From CAYFFV01 sp964342695 (GTDB lineage: Bacteria; Acidobacteriota; Vicinamibacteria; Vicinamibacterales; UBA8438), in the NCBI GenBank assembly GCA_964342695.1, contig CAYFFV010000009.1, positions 1-64,000 on the forward strand: 64,000 bases of DNA, in the 5' to 3' direction. Shown one piece after another: positions 16,102 to 25,601 of the stretch. Below the pieces are notes generated by a model, which was given only the letters and a program-made list of their open reading frames with translations, did not search any database and had not been told where the DNA came from. Position 1 is the first letter of the stretch, and each line of letters begins with the position of its first letter. A program made the position numbers and the translations under genes.

Positions 16102-18132
16102 GTGATTGTATACGCCGCTTGGACCTGTATCGTGGCACCACTAATAGGGACGTGCATTACGCCTCTCTTGGCTCGGCAATCGCTGCAGTCTGCCCGTCTT
16201 GGTGCGGTGAGCTTCTCCTGCATTGCTGCGCTTGCAGCCCTCTGTTTACTTCCAAGTTTAACGGACGGACAGATGCTCCCTCTGCAAAGCGAAATCGAGT
16301 GGCTAGACTATCCAATTGATCTTGGGTTTGGACTCTTGATCGATCCCTTGAGCATTGTATTAACCAATGTGGTCGCCGTCGTCAGTTTCATCATCATGGT
16401 CTACTGCTTGGGATACATGGGTAGCAACTCCAACCAAGTGCGTTTTTGGATGTGGATGAATGGCTTCATAACAAGCATGTTGCTGCTCGTGCTCTCCAAC
16501 AACCTGTTATTCATGTTCGTTGGATGGAAGTTGGTCGGCGTCTGTAGCTACGGCTTGATTGGCTATTATTATCAAGACCAACGGTCGTACTGGATAGGCG
16601 GACCCTCACCCACGCACTTTGTTACCCCATCACAGGCAAGCCTGAAAGCACTCGTAGTCACAGGTGTTGGGGACATGTTTATGTTGGGTGGCATTCTTAT
16701 CTTGTACTTCTATGCTGGCACTCTTAATTTCGTCGAGCTTTACGCTACCGCCCCAGAGTGGTTAGCTGTAATGGCCGAACGTTCTGGCATGATTCTCCTT
16801 GTGAGCGTGCTACTACTCGCGGGACCCATTGGAAAATCAGCACAATTTCCGTTACACGAATGGCTGCCTGAAGCAATGGCAGGACCAGGACCCGTATCAG
16901 CACTGATTCATGCGGCCACGATGGTCAAGAGCGGCATTTATTTTGTCGCACGATTGGTGCCCCTATTTTACATGGGGCGTTGGGTTGTCGGTATAGAGGA
17001 GGCCAGCTGGTTTTTTCAGATCGCGGCCTGGGTAGGGGGGTTCACGGCTCTTCTAGCCGCAACGCAAGGCATAGTAGCCGTAGAGCTTAAGAAAATCCTC
17101 GCGTATTCTACGGTAAGCCAAATTGGTTACATGATGATGGCCCTCGGAGTAGCCGGCCTGGGACCAGGACTGCTGATCGATGGATATACTTCCGGCATAT
17201 TTCACCTTGTGAGCCACGCACTGTTTAAGGCGTGTCTTTTTCTCTGCGCCGGAACAGTGATTCACGCAGTGCACGCTATCTATATCCATGACATGGGATC
17301 ACTGAAGCGATGGTTACCGCTGACCTGGCTATTGACACTCGTTTCCTCCTTGTCTCTCATGGGACTCCCTCCATTTCCCGGGTTTTGGAGTAAAGATGCC
17401 GTTTTACTTGTCACATTAGAAGCAAATCGGCCCCTCTTTATGCTTGCGTTAACTACTGTCGGTCTTACAGCGTTGTATACCGTTCGTCTCTTAGCCACCG
17501 TGTTCTACGGTCATCCAAGCCAATCCGTAAAGAAAGTGTTAGCACCCCAAAACACGAGAACCGACGGGACCCTTTCTATGCGAGTAGCTGTCATCTTCCT
17601 CGGCATATTGATTGTTGTCGCAGGTTTGGGCGGACCGCTCTTAGAAACAACACTGCATACTAGTTTTGAAGCAAACAATTTAGGTTTTGCATTATCTCAA
17701 ACAGCAGAATCCTACAATGCGGATAAGTCCCATGTGCTCGTCTCCGTTCTAGCGCTTCTATTTCTCTTGGCTGGTGGTATTCCTGGCTATTATTTTTATA
17801 ATCACACACGGTCTTCTCTAGATACTCTCTTTAAACAATCACCCGCTCTTGTCGCTACCCACCGCTTTCTGTGGAACAGGTGGTGGATTGACAGGTTCTA
17901 CACGGTCGTCTTTGTTGATGGCACAACACGGATCGCTGCATGGATTACACGCAGTCTTGAAAGTCGTTGGAATAACTGGGTTCACGACCAAATGCCACGG
18001 GCATTTACAGAAAATGCTGAACGGTTAATTCGTCGTCTCCGAACCGATACTGAAGAGTTGTTGTATAACGTATCGTACGTCCTAGTGTTATTTTTGTTAA
18101 TGCTGATCATGTTTATTTTTCGACCTGTGTGA
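16102..18132 (+). CDS. NuoL/MrpA-type antiporter subunit with Glu-to-Lys change in helix 5
   Basis: This is a large polytopic protein resembling NuoL and the N-terminal part of MrpA: LLIDPLSIVLTNVVAVVSFI, then KSAQFPLHEWLPEAM and VSALIHAATMVKSGIYFVAR. The frame is open from 16027. The GTG at 16102, just after the mrpD stop, avoids a 68-base overlap and gives 676 residues. In place of the family's FVGWELVG the protein reads FVGWKLVGVCSYGLIG. The codon at 16528-16530 is AAG (residue 143), where NuoL has its essential Glu144. The other key lysines (helix 7, helix 12 HALFKACLF) are kept. No MrpA C-terminal extension is present; those parts are the separate MbhD- and MbhE-like genes upstream. The last 100 residues include an amphipathic segment and a final helix. 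Confidence 0.9.
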   Translation: MIVYAAWTCIVAPLIGTCITPLLARQSLQSARLGAVSFSCIAALAALCLLPSLTDGQMLPLQSEIEWLDYPIDLGFGLLIDPLSIVLTNVVAVVSFIIMVYCLGYMGSNSNQVRFWMWMNGFITSMLLLVLSNNLLFMFVGWKLVGVCSYGLIGYYYQDQRSYWIGGPSPTHFVTPSQASLKALVVTGVGDMFMLGGILILYFYAGTLNFVELYATAPEWLAVMAERSGMILLVSVLLLAGPIGKSAQFPLHEWLPEAMAGPGPVSALIHAATMVKSGIYFVARLVPLFYMGRWVVGIEEASWFFQIAAWVGGFTALLAATQGIVAVELKKILAYSTVSQIGYMMMALGVAGLGPGLLIDGYTSGIFHLVSHALFKACLFLCAGTVIHAVHAIYIHDMGSLKRWLPLTWLLTLVSSLSLMGLPPFPGFWSKDAVLLVTLEANRPLFMLALTTVGLTALYTVRLLATVFYGHPSQSVKKVLAPQNTRTDGTLSMRVAVIFLGILIVVAGLGGPLLETTLHTSFEANNLGFALSQTAESYNADKSHVLVSVLALLFLLAGGIPGYYFYNHTRSSLDTLFKQSPALVATHRFLWNRWWIDRFYTVVFVDGTTRIAAWITRSLESRWNNWVHDQMPRAFTENAERLIRRLRTDTEELLYNVSYVLVLFLLMLIMFIFRPV

Positions 18133-18140
18133 GTTGATTC

Positions 18141-19643
18141 ATGCCATTTGTACTATTGCAAATTCTCGTAATACCGCTACTCGCGACCCTAGTGATTTTT
18201 CTGGGACGTAAATCATGGGGATACGCTGCCGGATGGGTAGTTGCTCTCGCGATGTCATATACAACCATCTTAGTCTTGTCCGTTGGTTTCACGGTGCATC
18301 GTGGTGAGCCCTTGTCAGAAACCTATCTACTGATTGAACCAGGTATCCATCTCGGTCTGTTGGCCGATGGCCTCAGTGTTCCCACACTGGCTATCGTGTG
18401 TTTTTTATCTGCGGTGTTGGCCTTTTACTCCATCCACTATATTGCTCATCGGGTCGAGGTGCTCTACGCACAGGAATCAGCAGATGTCCGTCGCAGTTAT
18501 TACGTGCGATTTTTTTACCTCTTTCCCCTCTTTCCTGTTGGTTTTATTGGAACGATTTTAAGCACTAACCTAGTGTCAATCTATTTCTTTCTTGAGGTCC
18601 TGACACTCACCTTATTTTTTTTAATGGCATCCTTCGGCTATCGAGAACGCATAAAAATTGCGTTTGTCAGCCTGTCGTGGGGCATCATTGGCGCGCTCCT
18701 TTTCCTCGTAGCAGCCCTAATGGTCTACAGCCAAATCCAAACTTTAGAAATTGCTGCGTTAGGAGGATTAGTAGGCAATCCACTGGTTGTCGGCATTATT
18801 TCTGTTTTTCTGATCAGTCTGATAATGAAACTGGCCCTGTTTCCGTTTCATGTTTGGATGCCGTCAGTACACGCAGAACATCCAACGTGTATTGCCGGCT
18901 TGTTAGCGATTTATGCCAACCTGGCTTTATACATTATTATTCGCGTTCTGGTCTTACCCCTGACCACAGATTTTGAACCGTTCAGTTTACCGTTAATGTT
19001 TCTTGCGCTTATCACAATGGTCTACGGCTCGTTACTGACACTTGCCCAGACAGATATCAAACGGCTAGCCGCTTGTTCAACAATTAGTCAGATCGCCTAT
19101 TCCGTGTTGGGAGTTGGGGCACTAACAGTGGCTGGACTCGAAGGTGGTATGTTTTTCTTTCTCAGTCATATCCTTGGTAAAACTCTTTTCTTTTCCACCG
19201 CTGGCATTGTTGTCTATGTCACAGGCATTCGTGACATGAGGCAGCTTGGCGGTTTAGCGCAAAAAATGCCCATTACCGCCACTTTGTGGATTGTCGGCTG
19301 CATGATGCTGTCCGGGTTCCCTCCATTCAGCAGTTTTACAGCGGAATGGATTATGTTTACGGGTATTTTCGAGCGGGGTCTCGTGAACAGTCCCAGCGCG
19401 ATTGCGTTAGGTATTGGCGGACTACTTGCTATTTTGCTTACGGTGAGCTATTCGTTCGGTGCTGCCAAGAAAATATTTTTTGGACCTCTAAACCCTGAAC
19501 TGCAAGCCAATGAAACCATTCGCGATCCGGGATGGTTAATGACTGCCCCTCTTTTTGCCGTTGCGATTATCTCGATGGTTCTAGGTTTATATCCACAAAT
19601 AATCATGGATTTCTTACACACCGTGTTGAACGTGCACCTATAA
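18141..19643 (+). CDS. NuoM-like antiporter subunit
   Basis: This is the third large antiporter-like subunit of the cluster, 500 residues and polytopic, starting eight bases after the NuoL-like gene. The helix-5 Glu is present (IYFFLEVLTLTLFFLMASFG), as are the helix-7 Lys (LIMKLALFPFHVWMPSVH) and a Lys in helix 12 (FLSHILGKTLFFSTAG). In helix 8, where NuoM has a central Lys, this protein reads LLAIYANLALYIIIR, with Asn at residue 260. It could be a partly inactive channel or one using a different residue. The cluster ends here with a hairpin at 19647-19683. Confidence 0.9.
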   Translation: MPFVLLQILVIPLLATLVIFLGRKSWGYAAGWVVALAMSYTTILVLSVGFTVHRGEPLSETYLLIEPGIHLGLLADGLSVPTLAIVCFLSAVLAFYSIHYIAHRVEVLYAQESADVRRSYYVRFFYLFPLFPVGFIGTILSTNLVSIYFFLEVLTLTLFFLMASFGYRERIKIAFVSLSWGIIGALLFLVAALMVYSQIQTLEIAALGGLVGNPLVVGIISVFLISLIMKLALFPFHVWMPSVHAEHPTCIAGLLAIYANLALYIIIRVLVLPLTTDFEPFSLPLMFLALITMVYGSLLTLAQTDIKRLAACSTISQIAYSVLGVGALTVAGLEGGMFFFLSHILGKTLFFSTAGIVVYVTGIRDMRQLGGLAQKMPITATLWIVGCMMLSGFPPFSSFTAEWIMFTGIFERGLVNSPSAIALGIGGLLAILLTVSYSFGAAKKIFFGPLNPELQANETIRDPGWLMTAPLFAVAIISMVLGLYPQIIMDFLHTVLNVHL

Positions 19644-19646
19644 GAA

Positions 19647-19683
19647 AAGGCTGCCAAGTCGTGTTAGAGACCCAAGCAGCCTT
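19647..19683 (+). terminator. Hairpin closing the antiporter cluster
   Basis: AAGGCTGC (19647-19654) pairs perfectly with GCAGCCTT (19676-19683) across a 21-base loop. It begins four bases after the NuoM-like stop and lies between two convergent genes. There is an A-run rather than a clean T-run after the second arm, so it may act for the convergent lipoprotein transcript, for both, or only stabilise the mRNA end. The loop is longer than in typical intrinsic terminators. Confidence 0.5.
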
Positions 19684-19714
19684 AAAAAATGCTTTTAAAA
19701 AAAGACTGGCCTGT

Positions 19715-20428
19715 TTAGCTAATGTTACTAATGACCCAGCGGCCATCGACTAAGCCATCTGGTCCATCGAGTTCCACTTTTTCCAGCGTGATGACCATCG
19801 TTCGATCTGAGGAAGCTCCGTCGAGTTCAACAGTTGCATTAATCGTAACTTCTTTTGAAATTAAGGTGCCACCAAAATCCTGAACCGCAATTGGATTATT
19901 GGGATCAAAGGCACTAACTGAAGCAACCGCGCTTTCCGCACTCAAAGCGTTTTCTGCCTCGGATACGGAGCGTGAGTGCTCTTGTGATTCATCTCGATAA
20001 GTCGTCCACTGCTCCTGAACCTCTTGATCGCGAGAACGAACGTCTTCGTCTGCCCTTTCTGCTTCAATTACCCGGGCAATCGCATCAAGGTTCTCATCTT
20101 GATACATTTTCATTTCGCCGGCGAATTCTTGCTGGGCCTGTTGAGCTTCCCTAACGGCGCCCGCCAATTCTTGCATCCTCAGCGGTCGTCTTGCTTCCTC
20201 CGCAACGTTTTCAACATCAAACCCACTTACATTGCCATCCGTATTGATATCAAAAGACACCATGGCGATATTTCCAAGGGTTGCGCGATCATTAACCCGG
20301 GAAGCAGTAAAAAAATTTCTTATTAAAGAGCTTTCTTCCCCTCCTCCACCACACCCGACCATTGCTATAATGATAAAAAACAGTCCAGCGGAAGTAATTG
20401 TTTTTCTTGATGATCTAGAGACTGTCAT
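19715..20428 (-). CDS. Predicted lipoprotein with central helical region
   Basis: The 237-residue protein has an N-terminal signal peptide with a lipobox-like ending IIAMVGCGGGG; the Cys would be lipidated. About residues 80-165 are rich in Gln, Glu, Ala and Arg (AGAVREAQQAQQEFAGEMK) and probably form a coiled coil. The C-terminal part looks beta-rich and ends DGRWVISNIS, a phrase typical of proteins whose last strand reports a calculated or measured property. I do not recognise the family. It is on the same strand as gyrA, about 41 bases downstream of it, but is likely expressed separately. Confidence 0.75.
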   Translation of the reverse strand: MTVSRSSRKTITSAGLFFIIIAMVGCGGGGEESSLIRNFFTASRVNDRATLGNIAMVSFDINTDGNVSGFDVENVAEEARRPLRMQELAGAVREAQQAQQEFAGEMKMYQDENLDAIARVIEAERADEDVRSRDQEVQEQWTTYRDESQEHSRSVSEAENALSAESAVASVSAFDPNNPIAVQDFGGTLISKEVTINATVELDGASSDRTMVITLEKVELDGPDGLVDGRWVISNIS

Positions 20429-20469
20429 GGCTGCCTCCTAAATTATCCAATTCATGGCTTAAACGCCAA

Positions 20470-22971
20470 CTACAGATTATTCTCTTCTTTCTCGCCTTCT
20501 ATAATCCTGTTTTCGCTCGTATTTGTTTCAAGCAAACGCGCTACCGACACTACTCTGTCTTCCTTGTCAATACCTATCAGACGAACACCCTGAGTAGCCC
20601 TCCCTATGGGGCGTATATCCCGCGTGTCCATCCGTAATATCTTGCCCTGCTGGGTGACAAGCATCAACTCATCATCCTTGGCAAGACATGCGATACCAAC
20701 AACTTTACCGTTGCGACTACTCGCTTGGATATTAATAATACCGACTCCCCCTCTCGATTGCACGCGGTATTCTGAAAGAGGGGTACGTTTTCCATAGCCA
20801 TGTTCCGTTACAGTCAGCAGTGTCCCGCTCGGCTGGACAGCGGCCATCGCAACAACTTCATCACCCGCACGGAGAGCAATTCCTCGAACACCGCGGGCTG
20901 TTCGACCCATAACCCGTACGTTACCTTCTTTAAAACGGATGGCTTTTCCGTTGCGAGTCCCGATAAAAATATCGCTGTCTCCATCAGTCAATTCTGCTCC
21001 CACGAGAGCGTCACCTGGCCCGATACCTACAGCAATAATGCCACCTGCACGCGGACGCCGAAAAGCACGTAAATCTGTGCGTTTCACCACACCTTTGCGT
21101 GTGCCCATCATTACAAATCGTTGCCTGTCTTCCTCAGGCCATTCTCGTACAGTTTCAAGAGCGGCAATTTTTTCTCCTGCTTCCATCGAGACCAAGTTAG
21201 CAATAGCCTTACCCTTACCCCCTGGCCCAACATCTGGAATTTCGTGCACTTTCAACCAATATACTCGACCTCGATCAGAAAATATCAGGACATACGCGTG
21301 GGTCGATGCGACAAACAGGTGGGTTAGAAAATCTTCTTGCCGAGTGCGCATACCAATGCGGCCCTTACCTCCTCGGCGTTGATTTCGATATTGCGTTACT
21401 GCGGTTCGTTTAACGTATCCTGTGTTACTGACCGTAATAGCGACCTCTTCGTCAGCAATTAAATCTTCTATGCTGAGTTCACCCTCTGCAGCAATAATTT
21501 CTGTCCGGCGGGAATCGCTGTACGTTTCTTGAATAGCCCGCAGTTCGTTAACCACAATTTCCATCAACAGAGATTCATTTTCTAAAATGGACTTGAGTCG
21601 CGAGATCGTTTTTACTAATTCGGCGAGTTCGTCAGCGATTTTCTGTCTTTCCAGGCCTGTTAATCGCTGAAGTTGCATGTCCAAAATTGCCTGCGCTTGT
21701 ATCTGTGACAGCGAAAAAGATTCAATTAGCCCGACACGTGCTTCGGCAGGGGCCTTGGCACCGCGAATCAATTTAATTACTGCGTCCAAATGATCGAGAG
21801 CCGTCCGCAAACCTTCCAAGACGTGCGCACGCGCTTCAGCTTTTCGGAGATCAAATTCCGTACGGCGACGAACAACCTCGCGTTTAAATTCCAGAAAGTG
21901 TTCAATGAGGGAAAGTAACGGTAATTCTTGGGGGCGCCCACCAACAATGGCCAGCATGATAATTCCAAAGGTGGTCTGGAGAGATGTATGTTTGTAGAGG
22001 TTATTGAGTACGATTTCTGGTATTTCGCCCCTCCGAAGCTCAATAACAATACGCATCCCGTGACGATCGGATTCATCTCGAAGATCGACGATCCCGTCAA
22101 CAACCTTATCCCGCACCAGTTCCGCGATTCTCTCAAGCAGCCTTGCTTTGTTCAGTTGATAAGGAATCTCTGTCACAATAATCGCGACTTTATCGTTCTT
22201 CTTGAGAGGTTCAATCGTAGTCCGGGCGCGCATAGTAATCGATCCACGTCCAGTGCGGTAAGCATTTTCAATACCTGCCCGTCCAACGATGAAGCCCCCT
22301 GTTGGAAAGTCTGGGCCCGGAATAAGATTCGCCAGCATTTCAGCTTTTGTATTTCGCTGCTCTTGCTGGTTTTCAGCCACCCAAACAACGCCGTCAATGA
22401 CCTCTTTCAAATTATGTGGTGGAATGTTTGTTGCCATACCCACAGCGATTCCAGACGATCCATTGACTAGTAGATTGGGGTAGGGCGCCGGCAAGACCGT
22501 GGGTTCTGTAGTGGTTTCATCGTAATTAGCAACAAAGTCAACGGTTTCCTTGTCGAGATCCGCCATGAAATCATCGCTGATCGCTTGCAACCGAGCTTCT
22601 GTATACCGCATGGCCGCCGGGGGATCTCCGTCTACGGAGCCAAAATTTCCTTGGCCCTCTACAAGCGGGTGACGCATATTAAATCGCTGCGCTAAACGCA
22701 CCAGAGTATCGTAAATGGAGGCATCACCATGGGGATGGTAGTTACCCATCACCTCACCCACAATCTTGGCGCACTTCCGGTATGGTTTCTTGGCTGACAG
22801 CCCCATCAAACGCATGCCATATATCACTCGGCGATGCGCTGGCTTAAGACCGTCTCGAACATCAGGAAGCGCACGGCCGATGATTACGCTCATCGCGTAA
22901 TCCATATACGACCGCCTCATTTCATCTTCTATGTTAACGTCGATGTTTTTTGGTGCACCCGGTTCTGCCAT
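20470..22971 (-). CDS. gyrA: DNA gyrase subunit A
   Basis: GyrA cuts and religates DNA in the A2B2 gyrase that introduces negative supercoils. The breakage-reunion domain has the catalytic Tyr123 in PPAAMRYTEARL. The C-terminal beta-pinwheel carries the GyrA box QRRGGKG, which identifies gyrase rather than topoisomerase IV. The length of 833 residues is typical. In the quinolone-resistance region the sequence is HPHGDASIYDT, so Ala84 stands where E. coli has Ser83, while Asp88 (E. coli Asp87) is kept. It follows gyrB by 35 bases, and both follow dnaN, forming a probable dnaA-dnaN-gyrB-gyrA unit transcribed away from the origin. Confidence 0.98.
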   Translation of the reverse strand: MAEPGAPKNIDVNIEDEMRRSYMDYAMSVIIGRALPDVRDGLKPAHRRVIYGMRLMGLSAKKPYRKCAKIVGEVMGNYHPHGDASIYDTLVRLAQRFNMRHPLVEGQGNFGSVDGDPPAAMRYTEARLQAISDDFMADLDKETVDFVANYDETTTEPTVLPAPYPNLLVNGSSGIAVGMATNIPPHNLKEVIDGVVWVAENQQEQRNTKAEMLANLIPGPDFPTGGFIVGRAGIENAYRTGRGSITMRARTTIEPLKKNDKVAIIVTEIPYQLNKARLLERIAELVRDKVVDGIVDLRDESDRHGMRIVIELRRGEIPEIVLNNLYKHTSLQTTFGIIMLAIVGGRPQELPLLSLIEHFLEFKREVVRRRTEFDLRKAEARAHVLEGLRTALDHLDAVIKLIRGAKAPAEARVGLIESFSLSQIQAQAILDMQLQRLTGLERQKIADELAELVKTISRLKSILENESLLMEIVVNELRAIQETYSDSRRTEIIAAEGELSIEDLIADEEVAITVSNTGYVKRTAVTQYRNQRRGGKGRIGMRTRQEDFLTHLFVASTHAYVLIFSDRGRVYWLKVHEIPDVGPGGKGKAIANLVSMEAGEKIAALETVREWPEEDRQRFVMMGTRKGVVKRTDLRAFRRPRAGGIIAVGIGPGDALVGAELTDGDSDIFIGTRNGKAIRFKEGNVRVMGRTARGVRGIALRAGDEVVAMAAVQPSGTLLTVTEHGYGKRTPLSEYRVQSRGGVGIINIQASSRNGKVVGIACLAKDDELMLVTQQGKILRMDTRDIRPIGRATQGVRLIGIDKEDRVVSVARLLETNTSENRIIEGEKEENNL

Positions 22972-23006
22972 GTGATCTTCTGCTTTACTCTGAAAACTAT
23001 TCGTTC

Positions 23007-25559
23007 TTAGACATCAAGATTTTTCACATCAAGAGCATTCTCTTCAATAAACTTCCTGCGCTCTGCCACGTCATCACCCATTAGCGTCACAAATGTGTCG
23101 TTCGCTTCGACCTCGTCCTCTGCATGGACTTGTAGCAAGGTTCGACTCTCCGGCTTCATCGTGGTGGTCCACAACTGATCCGGATTCATCTCCCCAAGAC
23201 CTTTGTACCGATTAATGGCTACTCCTCGTTTTCCAACCGCAATAATGTGATCTAATACTTCGTCAACAGACTGTAGCTCCACCGATTTCGTTCTTTCTGG
23301 GATACCGTGGGTTTCCGTCTGATCCACAACGTCAGACACGCCTTCGATAGCATCATTGCTTTCTCCCTGGGCCTGGACCAGCGAAACCAAAAACGGCCCC
23401 ACTAACTTTCCAAGGGACGCATTTTCATATGCAGCAATAAGAGCTCTATACTCCGCCGATTCAACGAAAGCAACACCGACGGCCTGCTCCTGAGAAACAC
23501 CGCGCTGGCGATCCTTCACTCTTAAAACAAAAGCGTTATGTTCCTCATCACGACCAACGATTACTTGCCTCGTCTCGGAAGTCAGCGCTGCCGTGATATT
23601 TTTTGTGTTGTCGTCATCCAGAAAAAACTCTCGTCCTCGGGCGCCGTGTGTGAGCAACGAAAGCACCAAGTCACCATTGAAACCCCTTCGCTCTACAACA
23701 GACAACAGTTTGCGAAAAGCCAGAACTTTATGAAGCGTACTTTCAAGTTCGGACCCGGAAAATTCTTCACCCGTCTTTACAACACGGACACACCTAGATT
23801 CGCTGGCACGTTTGATTAACCAGCCGTCTAAATCCCGGTCGTCCTTAATGTAATGCTCGCTACGTCCACGCTTCACGCGATATAAAGGCGGTTGGGCAAT
23901 ATAAATGTGACCTGCCTTGATCAAACTCCCCATCTGACGATAAAAAAATGTCAGCAGTAATGTGCGAATGTGCGATCCGTCAACATCCGCATCCGTCATA
24001 ATGATGACTCGGTGATACCGAAGTTTTTCAAGATCCACTTCACCTACACCAACCCCACAACCAAGAGCCGCAATCATTGTTTTAATTTCATCACTGCTCA
24101 ACATCTTGTCAATACGGGCTTTTTCGACGTTCAGAATCTTTCCTTTAATCGGAAGAACCGCTTGGAATTTACGATCTCTACCTTGCTTCGCTGATCCACC
24201 TGCGGACTCGCCTTCTACAATGTAAAGTTCGCTGCGCGTCGGATCACGTTCTTGGCAGTCTGCAAGTTTTCCAGGAAGCGAACTGTTGTCCAAAGCTCCC
24301 TTTCGGCGCACTAGATCGCGTGCTTTTCTTGCGGCCTCGCGCGCTCGCGCAGCATCAATTCCTTTGTTCACAATTTTCTTCGCGACCGAGGGATTTTCCT
24401 GAAGATACGCACCAAGTTTGTCGTTGAGAATCGTCTCGACAATACCTTTAACTTCCGTATTCCCCAGCTTTGTTTTTGTTTGCCCTTCGAATTGCGGTCG
24501 AGGAATTTTCACACTTACTACTGCAATCAAGCCCTCCCGGATGTCATCGCCGCTCACGCTTTCTTTCAAATCTTTGGCAAGATTTTTTTCATTCGCATAC
24601 GCATTAATTGTGCGTGTGAGCGCCGCACGAAAACCAGATAAATGTGTACCGCCTTCTTGAGTATTAATGTTATTTGCAAAGGAGTAAACGGTTTCAGCAA
24701 ACGCATCGTTCCACTGAAGAGCTATCTCAGCCTCAATTCCGTCCCTAGTGCCCTGCATAAATATCGGGTCCGCATTAACTGTAACCTTGTTTTTGTTTAG
24801 GAACTGAACAAAGGAAACGATGCCGCCTTCGTATTGAAAGCGGTGGTTTTTACCAGTGCGCTCATCGTCCAAAAGAATGGTAATACCGGCGTTTAAAAAC
24901 GCCAATTCCCGGAGGCGATGCGCCAGGGTGTCAAAACTAAATTCGACCGTTTCAAAAATCTTGGTGTCGGGGGTAAATGTAACTTGGGTACCTCGTTTTG
25001 TTGTAGTGCCCGTTGTTTCAAGATCCCCTATTGGATTTCCCCGCTCGTAGCTCTGATGATATACCTGTCCCTCTCGCCAAATCTCGAGATCCAACTTTTC
25101 GGAAAGCGCATTCACGACTGAAACGCCAACGCCATGCAACCCACCAGATACCTTGTAACTGTTATTGTCGAATTTCCCGCCTGCATGAAGGACTGTGAGA
25201 ACAACTTCCGCAGCAGTCTTTCCGCTCGCGTGTTGATCGACTGGAATGCCTCGCCCGTTGTCAACTACAGTAACTGAATTGTCAATATGGATGGTGACGG
25301 AGATCGTGTCACAAAACCCAGCCAGCGCTTCGTCTATAGAATTATCAACTATTTCATATACCAGGTGATGGAGGCCAGGGGCACCGGTTGAACCAATATA
25401 CATGGCTGGTCGTTTTCGAACAGCCTCTAGGCCCTCCAAGACTTTAATCTTGTCTGCTCGGTAGGTCTCTCCTTGTTCAAGCCCTTCTATTTCAGGGGGA
25501 GAGACTCCAGTGCCCGGCGGATCCCCACCGTCTTGTTTATTGTGATCAATGTGCGACAT
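23007..25559 (-). CDS. gyrB: DNA gyrase subunit B
   Basis: This ATPase subunit of gyrase has 850 residues. The GHKL ATPase domain shows YEIVDNSIDEALAGFCD and GGLHGVGVSVVNALS. The TOPRIM domain shows LYIVEGESAGGSAKQGRDR and IMTDADVDGSHIRT. The C-terminal part ends with the family segment IAVGKRGVAINRYKGLGEM followed by PDQLWTTTM. Between TOPRIM and that segment there is an insert of roughly 170 residues, as in the long proteobacterial-type GyrB and unlike the short B. subtilis form. It starts 42 bases after dnaN. Confidence 0.98.
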   Translation of the reverse strand: MSHIDHNKQDGGDPPGTGVSPPEIEGLEQGETYRADKIKVLEGLEAVRKRPAMYIGSTGAPGLHHLVYEIVDNSIDEALAGFCDTISVTIHIDNSVTVVDNGRGIPVDQHASGKTAAEVVLTVLHAGGKFDNNSYKVSGGLHGVGVSVVNALSEKLDLEIWREGQVYHQSYERGNPIGDLETTGTTTKRGTQVTFTPDTKIFETVEFSFDTLAHRLRELAFLNAGITILLDDERTGKNHRFQYEGGIVSFVQFLNKNKVTVNADPIFMQGTRDGIEAEIALQWNDAFAETVYSFANNINTQEGGTHLSGFRAALTRTINAYANEKNLAKDLKESVSGDDIREGLIAVVSVKIPRPQFEGQTKTKLGNTEVKGIVETILNDKLGAYLQENPSVAKKIVNKGIDAARAREAARKARDLVRRKGALDNSSLPGKLADCQERDPTRSELYIVEGESAGGSAKQGRDRKFQAVLPIKGKILNVEKARIDKMLSSDEIKTMIAALGCGVGVGEVDLEKLRYHRVIIMTDADVDGSHIRTLLLTFFYRQMGSLIKAGHIYIAQPPLYRVKRGRSEHYIKDDRDLDGWLIKRASESRCVRVVKTGEEFSGSELESTLHKVLAFRKLLSVVERRGFNGDLVLSLLTHGARGREFFLDDDNTKNITAALTSETRQVIVGRDEEHNAFVLRVKDRQRGVSQEQAVGVAFVESAEYRALIAAYENASLGKLVGPFLVSLVQAQGESNDAIEGVSDVVDQTETHGIPERTKSVELQSVDEVLDHIIAVGKRGVAINRYKGLGEMNPDQLWTTTMKPESRTLLQVHAEDEVEANDTFVTLMGDDVAERRKFIEENALDVKNLDV

Positions 25560-25601
25560 TAGATTCCGTTTTTCGGATGGTTTTAACCTTAATGAGGACC
25601 A

